21,506 nucleotides of DNA from Amphimedon queenslandica (GCF_000090795.2 NW_003546246.1:772000-793505); one strand, 5' to 3'; positions 8,257 through 18,184 are shown, counted from the stretch's first letter. Made by a program: numbers and translations. The notes: a model not told the origin generated them from the sequence alone.

Positions 8257-9272
8257 CCGTCTATCCGGAAATTTTTGCTGCAATAAAATTTTTACTCTAT
8301 GCTTAATTCGCAAAAATAAAATATCATACAAAATAAGGTTTGTTAAAAATTTTACAAAGTAAAATTTTCCTTTTCGTATAATATAATTAACATTACCATG
8401 TGTTTCAACTTTCAAGCAAGTGTCTATAGAAAGATGTCTATTCTTCAGTACTACAAGACTGTCTCTAAGGAACACAATGACGTTCCTGATCCTCGTGGCT
8501 CTTTATCTATATCTGTGCCTTCCTCTGCTATAGCAGCGGCCAACAAAGTGCTGGAAATGAAAGTGAATGAGGCCAAGAAACGGCGATCTAAACGTGGCCA
8601 TTACTTTAGTTATACTGCTAAACAGAGGGCTAAAATAGGAAAATATGCTTCTCTAAATGGAACACAAACTGCAAAAATAAAGTACAGTAGAGAGTTGCAG
8701 ATCACTATTAATGATAGCACAGTAAGGAAGTTCAAAAAATTGTATAAGGTGGAGTTGGCAAAGAGTAGGATCAACAGAAACAGCTTACCTGTGACTGAAT
8801 TAAGCTTGAAGAAACGAGGAAGGCCATTGTTGTTACAAAATCGTTTAGATGAATTGGCACTGATACAATTCGTGCTGGAGCTAGAGGAATAATGCTGAAC
8901 CTTGATCGAAGTAAACTAGCAGAATTTGGTGGTCCAGTGACATTGACCAAAGCTTGGGCAGTCTCACTATTGAAAAGGATGGGCTATTCTCAAAGGAAAG
9001 GAAGCACCAAATCGTCTCTACCCCCTGAAAATTTTCTTCAACTCAAGTTCCAGTTTTTAAGTGATGTGATTGATGTTGTCAAAATGGAGGACATCCCAAT
9101 TGAATTAATATTCAATTGGGATCAAACGGGTTTGAATTTAGTTCCTGCTGCATCATGGACAATGGCCCCAAAAGGTTCGAAACGCATCGAAATAAAAGGT
9201 TTTGGAGATAAGAGGCAGGTTACTGCAGTATTTTGTGCATCACTTGTAGGAGATTTTTTACCAGTTCAATAC
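8257..9272 (+). pseudogene. pogo-type transposase, 5' two thirds, inserted at TA and truncated by a DIRS-like element
   Basis: The element starts directly after the TA at 8255-8256 with ccgtctatccggaaattttt, a plausible terminal repeat, which fits the TA target preference of the Tc1/mariner/pogo group. The ATG is at 8434 ('MSILQYYKTVSKEHND'), followed by 'SSAIAAANKVLEMK', a basic patch and the helix-turn-helix segment with 'YTAKQRAKIGKYASLNG' and 'STVRKFKKLYKVEL'. Next come 'KKRGRPLLLQNRLDE', a frameshift or small deletion near 8865-8892, 'TLTKAWAVSLLKRMGYSQRKG', 'ELIFNWDQTGLNLVPA' (first catalytic Asp at about 9120) and 'DKRQVTAVFCASLVGDFLPVQ'. Here the reading stops abruptly and DIRS sequence begins, so the second and third catalytic Asp are missing. 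Apart from the one break it is the best preserved pogo N-half in the window. Confidence 0.85.
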
Positions 9273-9780
9273 TACATCAACATGGCTCTCTGGATGCGAC
9301 AGCTATACTGGACGAAGAGGCCAAGATGGACCTATTATTTTGGATTAATGATCTCTCATCTCAGAATGGGAAGTTAATCAGTACTCTACCAAAACTGAAG
9401 ATTTGTTCCGATGCTTCATTTACAGGCTGGTGAGCCAGCGCAGAGGGAATATCAATTGGGGTCATTGTCAGACAGGGAGTGGTCTTACCACATTAATTTT
9501 TTAGAGCTCCTCGCAGCCTTTTTGGCTCTCAAGAACTTTGCTGCAAACAGGAGACACCTCAACATTACCCTATTGCTGGACAATATGACAACAATTGCTT
9601 ATCTCAACAATAGAGTACACATTCCAAACTGCTCTCAGATTTAGCAATTTCACTCTGGCTGAGATGTTTGGCCAGAAATTTGACACTCATGCAGTTCATA
9701 TTCCTGGAGTACAGAATTCTTTTGCCAATGTGCTGTCGAGTAAAGGAGTAGAATTCACCGATTGAAGGCTAGACCCACCG
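9273..9780 (+). pseudogene. DIRS-like retroelement: reverse transcriptase end and RNase H
   Basis: Immediately after the pogo break, the frame reads 'SLDATAILDEEAKMDLLFW' and 'INDLSSQNGKLI', the end of a DIRS-type reverse transcriptase. RNase H follows with 'KICSDASFTGW' (Asp), 'WSYHINFLELLAAFLALKNF' (Glu) and 'ITLLLDNMTTIAYLNNR' (Asp), then 'AVHIPGVQNSFANVLS', the conserved end of this domain. Frames change at about 9420, 9640 and beyond, and a stop sits after 'VEFTD'. The pairing of this RNase H type with a downstream tyrosine recombinase is what separates DIRS from LTR elements. Confidence 0.8.
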
Positions 9781-10165
9781 ATTTTTAAAATTATAATAAA
9801 GATGCTGGGCTCCTGCTGCATAGATCTGTTTGCAGCTTGCTAAACACAAAATTAAAGAGATACTTCAGTTATCATCTAGATCCAGAGTCCGAAGTAGTGG
9901 ATGTTTTAGCACAGAGCTGGAGGGGACTGACATGTTATGCTTTCCCCAGTTTTGCCAGTCTGGGTCAAGTTCTGTAGAAATTAACACAGGACATAATGAG
10001 CCACGCAATAGCCCCAATTGGCCATCTCAAGTCTGGTATCCATCACTGATCTGCAAGAAATAGCTCCTCACATTCTCCTCCCACAAATTCTGCTTCTTCT
10101 GACAAATCCATTGGGGGAGCCACATCCCTTAATTCTCAAAAGCCATATGCCTCTAGTTGCCTGGT
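9781..10165 (+). pseudogene. DIRS-like retroelement: region between RNase H and recombinase
   Basis: Across frames this shows 'CIDLFAACQTQN', 'YFSYHLDPESEVVDVLAQSW', 'LTCYAFPSFASLGQVL' and a Pro/His-rich end. This is the usual connecting segment of DIRS-type pol (D-L-F-A, then a 'DP...DAL...W' and 'AFPPF' series) as I recall it. Frameshifts separate the blocks. Its biochemical role is not clear to me. Confidence 0.65.
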
Positions 10166-11150
10166 AGGTCTCAGGACTGCAGAAAGATGTAACAAGCTTT
10201 CAGAGGAAGCATTTGCTCTCTTATCATTAGCGTGGAGGAAGCGCACTGAAAAATTGCACACTATCGCATAGAAAAAATGGTGTAGATGGTGTCAATCATT
10301 GCGCCTGGATCCATTTGCAGCCTCTATAGAGGACATTATTGAATTTCTCACCTCTGAATTTCATGCTGTTCTCAATTATTCAACAATCAACTCACTCAGG
10401 TCAGCCCTCTCGGCAACACTCCCATCAATTGAGGGTACTCCAGTAGGACAACAACTACTTATGGTTAAGCTCCTGTAATGTATTTTTAACCAACGTCCAA
10501 CTCTACCCAGATATGGTGATACGTGTTATGTGAGGTCTGTAATCTCTTTCGTTAAGAATAACATGAGTCAGAATGATAATCTGTCATTGAATGGCTTATC
10601 TTGTAAACTAGCCATGTTGTTGGCCTTGGCCTTAGCCTCAAGATATTTAGATATGCATTTATTGGACCCGCAATATAGTAAGCATAATGTAGATTATGTG
10701 GGGTTTCAAAAAGGTCTGTCAAAGACTAGGAGGTCACGTCCTGCACAGTCCTTAACAATTAAGAGGTTACCAATGATTGAATCTCTCTCTGTCAAATGGT
10801 GACTCCTGAAGCATATGAGAAAGTCACTCAACCATTCCAAGGTGGTACCATTATGGGTAAATCATCTCAACTCTTGTGTCTTAAGAAGGCTAATAATTCA
10901 GTCTGCTGCAGCACGATTGGTCGTTATGTAAAGTAAAGTTTGTTTTGAACAATGCTGGTGTTAAAACCTTTTTGTTTGGTGCTCACTCCACAGGAGCTGC
11001 CTCCAGTTCACCAGCCAAGAAGGCAGGAGTACTTCGAACTAAGTAAACTGATGTGTCATGTGCAACTATTTATTAAGATACCCATGAAAATGTGTTTCCA
11101 TTTGCCTTTGAAATTTATAATGATGCTGATTTTGTTTTAAATTATTCATT
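10166..11150 (+). pseudogene. DIRS-like retroelement: tyrosine recombinase
   Basis: This region would integrate the circular cDNA. Visible parts in order: a helical core-binding half with 'ALLSLAWRKRTEKLHTIA', 'FAASIEDIIEFLTSEF', 'YSTINSLRSALSATLPSI' and 'VGQQLLMVKLL'; the catalytic half with 'LSLNGLSCKLAMLLALALA' ending in 'SRYLDMHLLD' (probable first catalytic Arg); then 'KGLSKTRRSRPAQS', 'STIGRYVK' and 'GVKTFLFGAHST'. The H-S-T-R box lacks its Arg: the Gly-Ala-Ala-Ser that should follow Arg follows Thr directly, as if one codon was lost. Stops (for example after 'MVKLL' and at 11048) and frameshifts occur, and I cannot find the nucleophilic Tyr. Homology fades at about 11110-11150. The expected split repeats of DIRS are not evident. 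Confidence 0.75.
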
Positions 11151-11170
11151 ATTATCTTACAGCTACGTGG

Positions 11171-11700
11171 AGTGGTACAAAGAGTTTCTAAATGCTTATA
11201 GTTTTATTAACAAAATTAAATTAAATTTATGTTCCTGGTAAATCATTCACTATAGCCTCAGCTCCTATTTCTATTAATTTTGCTTGAAATAGTATCGTAC
11301 AAGTTGAGACATACCTTGTTTATGTAAAGGTACATTGTCACACATCTCTACATCTATCAATCAATAAACTAGTAAATGCAAAAAGTGAAGAATATTTTAA
11401 ATTAAAATTATGACCAAAACCAAAGTTAAAAACAAATCAATTATTATGTAATTACAAAATTGAATAATTATACTTTCATTTCCAGTATCCTCCTTCTCTG
11501 CCTCTTGTACAGTTTCTTTTCTGGCAGTCAACTTTTGTTTCTAAGTACTATGACTATCATAGTCACTATCATCACTTTCCTCTAGTTGAGGACATTTAGC
11601 TTCCTAGGCTTGCATGTATATACACAATTTATGATTGTTAAAAATTGCAAGCAAACAACAGGTCTCCAGAACTGTAACTTCATATAGTTTGCCTTTACGT
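11171..11700. other. Non-coding stretch with one coding-like, broken minus-strand reading
   Basis: No complete gene. On the minus strand an acidic reading ('CPQLEESDDSDYDSHS', then after a stop 'ARKETVQEAEKEDTGNES') spans about 11610-11475, and 'AKLIEIGAEAIVNDLPGT' lies at about 11285-11230. Both look like decayed coding sequence, but I do not recognise a family. The missing 3' parts of the pogo and THAP elements are not found here. Confidence 0.35.
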
Positions 11701-11705
11701 AATAA

Positions 11706-11808
11706 TTAAAGCATGGGCTTGAGTGCTAAAAGCCGGGTGCTGTATTGCAATCTCGACTCCACCCCTTGTGCCGTTATATCCTGTATAGCACTTGAGCCCA
11801 TGCTTTAA
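11706..11808. mobile_element. Small hairpin MITE (22-bp arms)
   Basis: taaagcatgggcttgagtgcta at 11707-11728 is the reverse complement of 11786-11807 except for two bases. The 57-bp interior is more GC-rich than its surroundings. Its right arm ends in TTTAAA, which touches the start of the adjacent Crypton-like unit. Non-coding. It is a typical miniature foldback. Confidence 0.7.
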
Positions 11809-11814
11809 ATGATT

Positions 11815-11838
11815 TATAGCGTGCGTGGGCGCATCAAA
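11815..11838 (+). repeat. Left terminal inverted repeat of the Crypton-like unit
   Basis: tatag, then cg, then tgcgtgggcgcatcaaa. It matches the right end with a 2-base insertion. The 17-base block is identical. Confidence 0.75.
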
Positions 11839-11882
11839 GATACCCGTCTCCTGGGGTGTGTCTCTGGTAACAAAGCAGCCGT

Positions 11883-13297
11883 ATGGGCAATGCGCACGCA
11901 GTATTGTCTAACAATACAGTTGGCTCAATGCGCTGCCATGTGCAGTCAGTGAGCCAAAATCAGAGACTAGTTGAAATGGAAGAGCATGAGTGCTTGGAAT
12001 TGGAGAGCAATGACCCGCAAACGACTGAGAAGCAAGACAAGATACAGGAGGAGGAACCACTCTACAAGAAGAGAAGAATCTCTCTTTCTCTAAAGAAGCC
12101 GAAAGGAGCTTCTTCCGGTAGCCAGTTCGCATCTCCCTCCAAGGTCTCTGCTGTTGTAGCAAAGGCAGCAAATGGAGTTGTTCCTGAAAACACAGCGCTG
12201 TCTACAAAATGGGCAGTCAATACTTTTCTTTCCTGGGCGAAGCAAAGAAACAAAAGGATGCCACAAGAACCAATAGAGCTTGACATTTTTTCAGCTCCTT
12301 CTAGCCCTGATCGTCTATGTTACGTATTACAATTGTTTACTCTAGAAGTTTGTAAGTTAAATGGAGACAGGTACCCACCATCGAGTATTAGAAGTTTGCT
12401 AAGTGGCATTGGTAGGGAATTAGCAGATAATAAAGTCCCTTTTAATATAATGGATGGAAATGACCTCCACTTTCAGGATCTAAATCATATTCTAGACACT
12501 ATCAACAGTAAGCTGCATCGTGATGGAGTAGGAGTCACAGTAAAAAAGGCGGAGGTTATATCAAAAGAACTGGAACAATCCTGCTGGGATGCAGGCTCTT
12601 TGAGTTACTTTACCCCAACAATTTTACATCACTATTTTCTTTTACCTTTGTCTTCATTTTGTGTTAACGGGAGTCCAAGAGCAACATGATCTTCTAGTAA
12701 AACAGTTCCAACGTGTCGCAAGATCGTTCTGTTTATAATGATAGCGTTTATTATGAATATACTGAGTTTATTTCCATAAACAATCTTCATCGTTTCAGTG
12801 ATCATCGAATAAAGAACAAAGTTGTTAAAGCATTTTCTCAGCCTCAAAGCAATCGCTGTCTTGTGATGTAGCTAGACAAATACCTTCCTCTACTACCAGA
12901 AGAAACCCTACATGTTTATATGCGTCCCCTACAGAAGTTTCCATCCACCGGAGCAGCTTATGCTAAGCAAAGAGTAGGGATTAATACCTTAAAAAGGCTT
13001 GTGTCTTAGATAACTGGTTTGTCTGGATATACAAACCATAGTCTTAGAGCAACAGCTGTTTCAAGGATGTACAACAGTGGTGTACCTGAGAAAATAATTT
13101 CTGATAAATCTGGTCACAGAAGTCTTGAGGCTTTAAGATCGTATGAATGTCCTGAAGAAGGTTTGTACAAAGAAGCTGAGCAAGCCAATGTGTATCCTGA
13201 CAAGAAATTTCAAAATGATGTGAAGGTTAAGAGTGAAGATAAAACAGAAGAAGCAGTGCCATTGCCTCAGCTACCTGCCTTTTCTGGACTAAATTAA
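11883..13297 (+). pseudogene. Crypton-like (DUF3504-type) tyrosine recombinase
   Basis: The ATG at 11883 opens a 268-codon frame. An acidic and then basic N-terminus (with 'YKKRRISLSLKKPKG') leads to the core-binding domain: 'TKWAVNTFLSWAKQRN', 'LCYVLQLFTLEVCKLNGD', 'YPPSSIRSLLSGIGREL' and 'GVGVTVKKAEVISKELEQ'. A frameshift at about 12665 moves the reading to 'GVQEQHDLLVKQFQRV', where the first catalytic Arg would be expected. 'EETLHVYMRPLQKFPS' follows, then a stop near 13009, and finally 'YTNHSLRATAVSRMY', 'GVPEKIISDKSGHRSLEAL' and 'RSYE'. This gives the H-x-x-R, the second His and the nucleophilic Tyr. The family cuts and joins DNA through the Tyr. Domesticated relatives include KCTD1- and ZMYM-type proteins. 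It sits alone between the inverted repeats, with AATAAA six bases past the stop. Confidence 0.85.
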
Positions 13298-13302
13298 TGT
13301 AC

Positions 13303-13308
13303 AATAAA
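13303..13308 (+). terminator. AATAAA polyadenylation signal of the Crypton-like gene
   Basis: A canonical hexamer five bases after the TAA at 13295-13297. Its closeness to the stop supports this stop as the true gene end. Confidence 0.55.
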
Positions 13309-13519
13309 CTTCAGCTTCAATACATATAAGCATTAAACTACTAAAGTCACTTATGATTACCTGATTTATTCCTTTTGTTTACAAATTAAGAAGCATTTAC
13401 TCAGTTTCAATCAGTTCTATATAGGTGGCAATAAAGAACACTTCCTTTGGAACAGTTCTATAATTGCAGCAGATAAAGCACTCTACGTGTTGTATGGTAT
13501 ATAATGAATGGGCGGTGCC

Positions 13520-13541
13520 TTTGATGCGCCCACGCACTATA
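13520..13541 (-). repeat. Right terminal inverted repeat of the Crypton-like unit
   Basis: tttgatgcgcccacgcactata, the reverse complement of the left repeat apart from the 2-base gap. Confidence 0.75.
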
Positions 13542-13548
13542 CTTTAAA

Positions 13549-14071
13549 CATCTATATACTATTACCAAACCAAGTCCTTTTCTGTAACCGTTTCTCCCAT
13601 TTTTGTCTGTAGAAACCATGAGTGAACAGAATACTCACAATTTGAACCCATAAGACTCTCCATTTAACGGTACACTAAACTAATGACACAATAATTATAA
13701 AATGCTTACAATTACTATATCTTACAGTTGATTACTTCATTGTCTTCATTTTCTTGTTCTAAAGCCTTTTTAGAAGGCTGATGTTTGTGAGCTATATGTA
13801 GTTTGACTACGCCATTTTATGATGAAACTTATAGCAAAAGGAAGTTGCTGTTAACTGCTGACTCAAAATTAGTACTTTAAGAGCAGTCAAGAATTATATT
13901 CAACACTAAATGGAGCTATGCAGCTGCTGTGAGAAACTTGAAGAAAGCAAATCACACTGCAATACAGCTGCATTATTATGTGCATGCAGTTAGAATTCAT
14001 GTGTAATTGTCAGTAGTGGGGTGGAACTAATTAAGTGTGTGGTTTTGTAATTAATTCTTTTATACTTAAAT
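13549..14071. other. Non-coding spacer between the Crypton-like and EnSpm relics
   Basis: No gene. A minus-strand reading at about 13820-13735 ('GVVKLHIAHKHQPSKKALEQ') looks mildly coding, like the end of a zinc-finger segment, but is too short to assign. The 5' terminal repeat of the following EnSpm element should be in this stretch. I could not find a CACTA-type end with a partner. Confidence 0.4.
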
Positions 14072-14293
14072 ATGCCTACACTACATGAAACAAGGAAATA
14101 TGAACAATACCTATTTGATCCATCAATTCCATTGGCTAAGGCTACTGCTTGGAGACACAGGAAGAGGATGAATGCGGATCCTAGTACTAGCAGCAAAAAC
14201 TGGAAGCAAATGCAACTTGATCAATACAATGTTACAAAGCTAAACAAATATTGTAATTATATACTTACAACTTTGTATTACACTTTTATGTAA
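14072..14293 (+). pseudogene. EnSpm/CACTA TNP2 transposase: N-terminal exon
   Basis: The ATG at 14072 starts 'MPTLHETRKYEQYLFDPS', followed by 'LAKATAWRHRKRMNAD', a start that I recall from animal TNP2-type proteins. The last codons are probably intron read-through. Sequence after about 14240 turns AT-rich, and an acidic stretch follows on the other side, with separate patches of Asp, Glu and Asn at 14300-14400 and 14450-14640 ('EDIESETENIGESKDECD'). It is the head of the long pseudogene that continues to 17176. Confidence 0.6.
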
Positions 14294-15150
14294 TAGGCAC
14301 AGCTAGCAACAATGATCATAGTAAAAATGGTGATGATAATGCTTTAATGTTTGATGACAATGGTTTTGATGATGCCCACAATGGTAATGAAAAGGAATAA
14401 CTACATTTTTTAACCGACAATTATAACTTTCTGGAGACCACTAACATGCAGGTGAAGATATAGAAAGTGAAACAGAGAATATAGGAGAAAGCAAAGACGA
14501 ATGTGATTTAGAGATATTTTCAGAGGCTGATGTTAATCTTCAAAAGAATGAGGTCAATTGTAACGGCAAAAATGAACTAGATGATTGTCAGAGCAGCATT
14601 TAAAAGATCTTAGTGATGATTGTGAGGAAAAGCAGGAAGATTATAGTTAAGATGTAGATTAATCTATAACAGGTTTGATTTTATGGTGGCTGATTAACAT
14701 TAACAATTAAAATAACGCAGAGTCCATGCCTGTGACAACAGTTCTACTATATGCAGGAAGCAACTTACCATGAAGCACAAGTATTTATGCCATTATGCAT
14801 CAGGCTGTTGCAAATCACCTTTCATATAAAGCTTTTGAGCAATTAATTGCATTAATGCAGGTATTGTATTTTGCACAATACTGTAATGTATTTGGTACAT
14901 GCATTGACCCATTGTATGCTGCCAAACAAGTGACCTAAAAATATTTATCAATTGAAACAGACATTGAAAGGTTTTAACAAATGTGCTACACTGCATTCCT
15001 GCTGAAATTGCAATTTGGCACTACCATTACATGCGAGACATGCAAAAGAAGAGGTGTAAAGAAGAAGTGTGTGACCTTGTTCTCCTTCCTATTAAAACTA
15101 AGTTGAGGCAATTATATAGTATGCATATCAATTGAAAGTAATATGCTGAT
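14294..15150 (+). pseudogene. EnSpm/CACTA TNP2 transposase: acidic linker and first conserved block
   Basis: The acidic linker ('ESKDECDLEIFSEADVNL') comes first. The block 'LLYAGSNLP', 'IYAIMHQAVANHLSYKAFE' and 'QLIALMQVL' corresponds to the 'PLY-GS...' opening of the animal TNP2 domain. A Cys/His patch ('CETCKRRGVKKKC', with a shifted reading 'LLPIKTKLRQL') matches the zinc-like segment that follows it. Stops and frameshifts break it repeatedly. Confidence 0.65.
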
Positions 15151-16363
15151 ATGATTGCATGAAGAAACAATCATTTTATTATCATTTCAAAGACATTATG
15201 ATAAAGAGTATCTTCAATATATTCATGACGCTAGGCCTTCATTGATCTCATGTCTCCTTATGGCTTTTGATGTACCAATCATAATATGGGCTAAGTTATC
15301 TCAACTGATGGAGTTCCCAGTTTTAAAGGCAGTCTGTAGCCTGTCTACATAATGGTAACAAGCATCCCACCTCATCAACATTCCAAAGTTGTCACTTTCC
15401 TTTGGTTTGGTCCTACTAAGCAAAACTTGAATATAATGCTGGAACCTTTTCTCAGAAACATATCGTCATTGGAAGCAGGTTTTGTAGTAAAGCAGCAGTC
15501 TTTTACATTAGATGTCATTATTTGAGCCAAGTTGGTTTTGGGGAATCTTAACCAACCAGGAAAAGTAGTAGTCACTAATTTTAATAGGGAGCAAAGGTGT
15601 TTCTACTACTTAGACAAAGGGAAGTGCACAACCAAGTTCGTATATATACTCCTGATGATAAGCATCTCTACAGATTGTTGCATGAAATGAAAAAGTGGGC
15701 TGCAAAAGCTGAACGAGACTATGTCATTAAGTTCGTGTAAGGGCTATTCTTTTCTGTCAGAGGTTTTTCATTACCAGAATCAATTCCCATTGATTACATG
15801 CACTCAATTCTTGCAGGAGTTTTCATGCAGTTAATAACACTATGGCTTGATTCAAGTTCTCATTCTCAACCTTACAGCCTGCGCAAACTCATAGCCTGTA
15901 TTAACAGAGTACTTTAGCAAGTAAAGCCTCCACTTGAAATTTAACGAATGCCACAATTTATAAAGAATATTTCATTTTACAAGGCATGTGAATATAGAGC
16001 ATGGTTACTTTTTTATGCAGTACCTATTTGCTCCTTCTTCATACCAAAGACTACACTTATTGTCTTACTCTTCTTGATACTGCCATTCACCTTCTACTCC
16101 CTGACGAAATTAAGAAAAGTGACCTAACTATGGCATACTCTATGCTGTTAACTTTCTATCAGGAAGCTGGGAATATATACTTCTGTATCATTGACATGGC
16201 AAAAATGCATTGGCTAGAACATATTAATGGTATGGTTCAGCTGTTGGGTCATTTATGGGTATACTCAATGTTTGGGTTTGAGAACTTAAATAGTTACGGT
16301 AATTCTCTCAAAATTTCGCACCTTAAAGTGAATAATTTTGTAACACTATTATTTATAAATTAA
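15151..16363 (+). pseudogene. EnSpm/CACTA TNP2 transposase: catalytic region
   Basis: Successive frames give 'FLWFGPTKQNLNIMLEPFL', 'LEAGFVVKQQSFTL', then 'GFSLPESIPIDYMHSILAG' and 'VFMQLITLWLDSS'. The D-Y-M-H motif is the best landmark of the family's DDE core. Then 'RMPQFIKNISFYKACEYRAW', 'LLFYAVPI', and a 120-codon frame from 16001 with 'AIHLLLPDEIKKSDL' and 'LEHINGMVQLLGHLWVYSM' ending 'FGFENLN'. The last corresponds to the 'H-L...GPLW-SF-FE--N' block, with His and Glu. The enzyme would mobilise CACTA-type DNA elements. At least six breaks are visible. The block order is intact, so this is an in-place decayed gene and not a patchwork. Confidence 0.85.
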
Positions 16364-17176
16364 TTTGAATATTTGGTTTCCTAAATTATGATAAAAGTTT
16401 TTTTGATTTCACCAATTCCATCCAATATCAACATTCGACAGCATTATAACACATTGACCTGTGCAGGAAGGGCCAAGAATCAAGTCCAAATCACTGTGAT
16501 GCCTCGAGCAGCACTCGACCGGACAGATGACTGCCATTAGGAGGCCTAACTTCAAGATTCAGATTGTGAAGATTATTAGCTAAGCAACAGAAAAGCATTG
16601 ACAGATTTACAATCTCTTCTTCATACATGTATCTTAGTGCCTCCTATTTTGTCAGAATTAATTGTTAGTTGGCCATAAAGGCTTAATTTCCTCAAATTTT
16701 TCATTTCAAAACTAATTTTTCAAAAGTGACTCATAAAATTTTAGAAGCATCACGGTATTTGGGAAAGAAATGTAATGGCACTAAAAAGATAGTTTATCAG
16801 ATGTCCTTCCAAATACAACTTTGTCAGGCTCTACATCATATGCTTCACAAATGTGAAGCCAGGCATACATTAAAAAATCTTTGTTTTAAAATCAAGACAA
16901 TATGCAAGAAGTTTATTGTAATTCTTATTAGTTTTACTTCATACTTTATCAGACAGTGAGAAAAGGGTGGCTTTTATACATGGTTTTACATGCAATGAGG
17001 TTTATATGTTCTATATGGCAATTTTAGCACAAACTTTATACTACGGTGAGAAGTACTATGGGTTAGGACAAATTATAGGTTTTTACCGGCGTACTAATGA
17101 ATTACCTTTTTCAATTGTTAAGGCCTTTAAAATGAATTACAATTTATCTCCTCTCACAAAGTTACAACCTAGTTAA
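16364..17176 (+). pseudogene. EnSpm/CACTA TNP2 transposase: degraded C-terminal region
   Basis: Weak coding-like segments follow the catalytic region on the same strand: 'PPILSELIVSWP' near 16640, 'EASRYLGKKCNG' near 16745, and 'VAFIHGFTCNEVYMFYM' running into 'YGLGQIIGFYRRTNELPF' and 'SIVKAFKMN' at 16967-17150. The last looks like the C-terminal beta-rich segment of animal TNP2 proteins. The assignment relies on order and strand more than on strong motifs. Confidence 0.45.
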
Positions 17177-17690
17177 AATGAACATATTATTAGGGAGATG
17201 AAATCAAGTTAACAGAGTATTTCACCACATAAATGAAAATGCAATTAATTGCATACCTTTAAAAACAGTGAGGAAATGCTTACTTATCAATATTCCAATT
17301 CAAGGACAAAATACAACATTGATTACACCATGCCCCAATCATTATGAACTTTATTAATCATTGCCAATGAAACTTTTATACCAGTTAATTTTAATAAATA
17401 ATAATGAGCACAGCTGTTTAATGAATGGAACATTTAAAAACTAGTAAAGTGAGTCTTGATTAAAACAACATTAAACCAATTGTTTGATCAATATTCATTT
17501 TATGTCTATCATTATAATGTGAATATTCATGCATTGGCTAATGTATTTTAGTTGTGATTCTTTCATAACTTATTTAACCGTCGAAAGGAGAATATAGGCT
17601 GCTAAATTATTTTTTATGAAAGAAAAAGATCATTAGTAGCACAAAAAAGAAGAGCCAAAAAACAATAAAAGGGAAAAGACTTCAACTGGT
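17177..17690. other. Non-coding AT-rich spacer
   Basis: Very AT-rich, with no coding frame on either strand. It may contain the 3' end of the EnSpm element, which I could not identify. Confidence 0.5.
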
Positions 17691-18018
17691 ACCTATACAA
17701 CTCAAAAGTGTGAAGAGGAATGATGACATTTCATTAGCTATAGGAAGACAAACACAGGAAAGTCAAATGGATACTTCATGGGGATCACCTAGTTCTCCTC
17801 CATTTATTCCAAATGAAATCGATATCGAAGATTTTGACTCCTGTAGTAAAGAATTGCCTTGGAAATTGCTGATGCTTGCTTGCTACAATATGAAATGGAA
17901 AGACAGTCCTGTACCTTGCATAATTATGATGGGAATACAGAAAATGATGAAATACTTAAAAGAACAAATTAGAAACTATTGTTACAAGGAAATGCATACA
18001 AAAGAGATAAGAGTATAA
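17691..18018 (+). pseudogene. Unidentified coding-like remnant, acidic, with a frameshift
   Basis: The reading opens with 'GKRLQLVPIQLKS', then 'MDTSWGSPSSPPFIPN' and 'IDIEDFDSCSKELPW'. After about 17863 a second frame is the better one ('IADACLLQYEMERQS', 'HNYDGNTENDEILKR'), which suggests a one-base frameshift in a once-longer acidic protein. It lies between the EnSpm relic and the two-gene pogo element. It could be the end of an EnSpm accessory gene or an independent fragment. I do not recognise it. Confidence 0.3.
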
Positions 18019-18166
18019 ACAAGAAATGTTGAATATGAGATCAGGAAACAAAACAAAAGTCAAAAGCATTAAAAGTTTCTACTCTAATGTGTTATTAGAA
18101 CATAGTAGATCTGTTATGTTGATAAATTCATTGTCAGAGTGATAACAGACGAATTATAAGTACCAA

Positions 18167-18184
18167 AGGCCGGGTTTCGATTGC
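18167..18184 (+). repeat. Left TIR of the two-gene pogo element
   Basis: aggccgggtttcgattgc, an exact inverted match to the right end. It differs entirely from the start of the pogo element at 8257, so the two belong to different subfamilies. Confidence 0.85.

Larger units (their letters stand above)
11815..13541 (+). mobile_element. Crypton-like tyrosine recombinase element with terminal inverted repeats
   Basis: The unit is 1.73 kb and contains one recombinase pseudogene. It is bounded by tatagcgtgcgtgggcgcat at the left and tatagtgcgtgggcgcatca, reversed, at the right. TTTAAA lies just outside both repeats (11804-11809 and 13543-13548). Classical Cryptons encode only a tyrosine recombinase and are usually described without terminal inverted repeats, so the ends are noteworthy. 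There is no clear target duplication beyond the shared TTTAAA. Confidence 0.6.
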
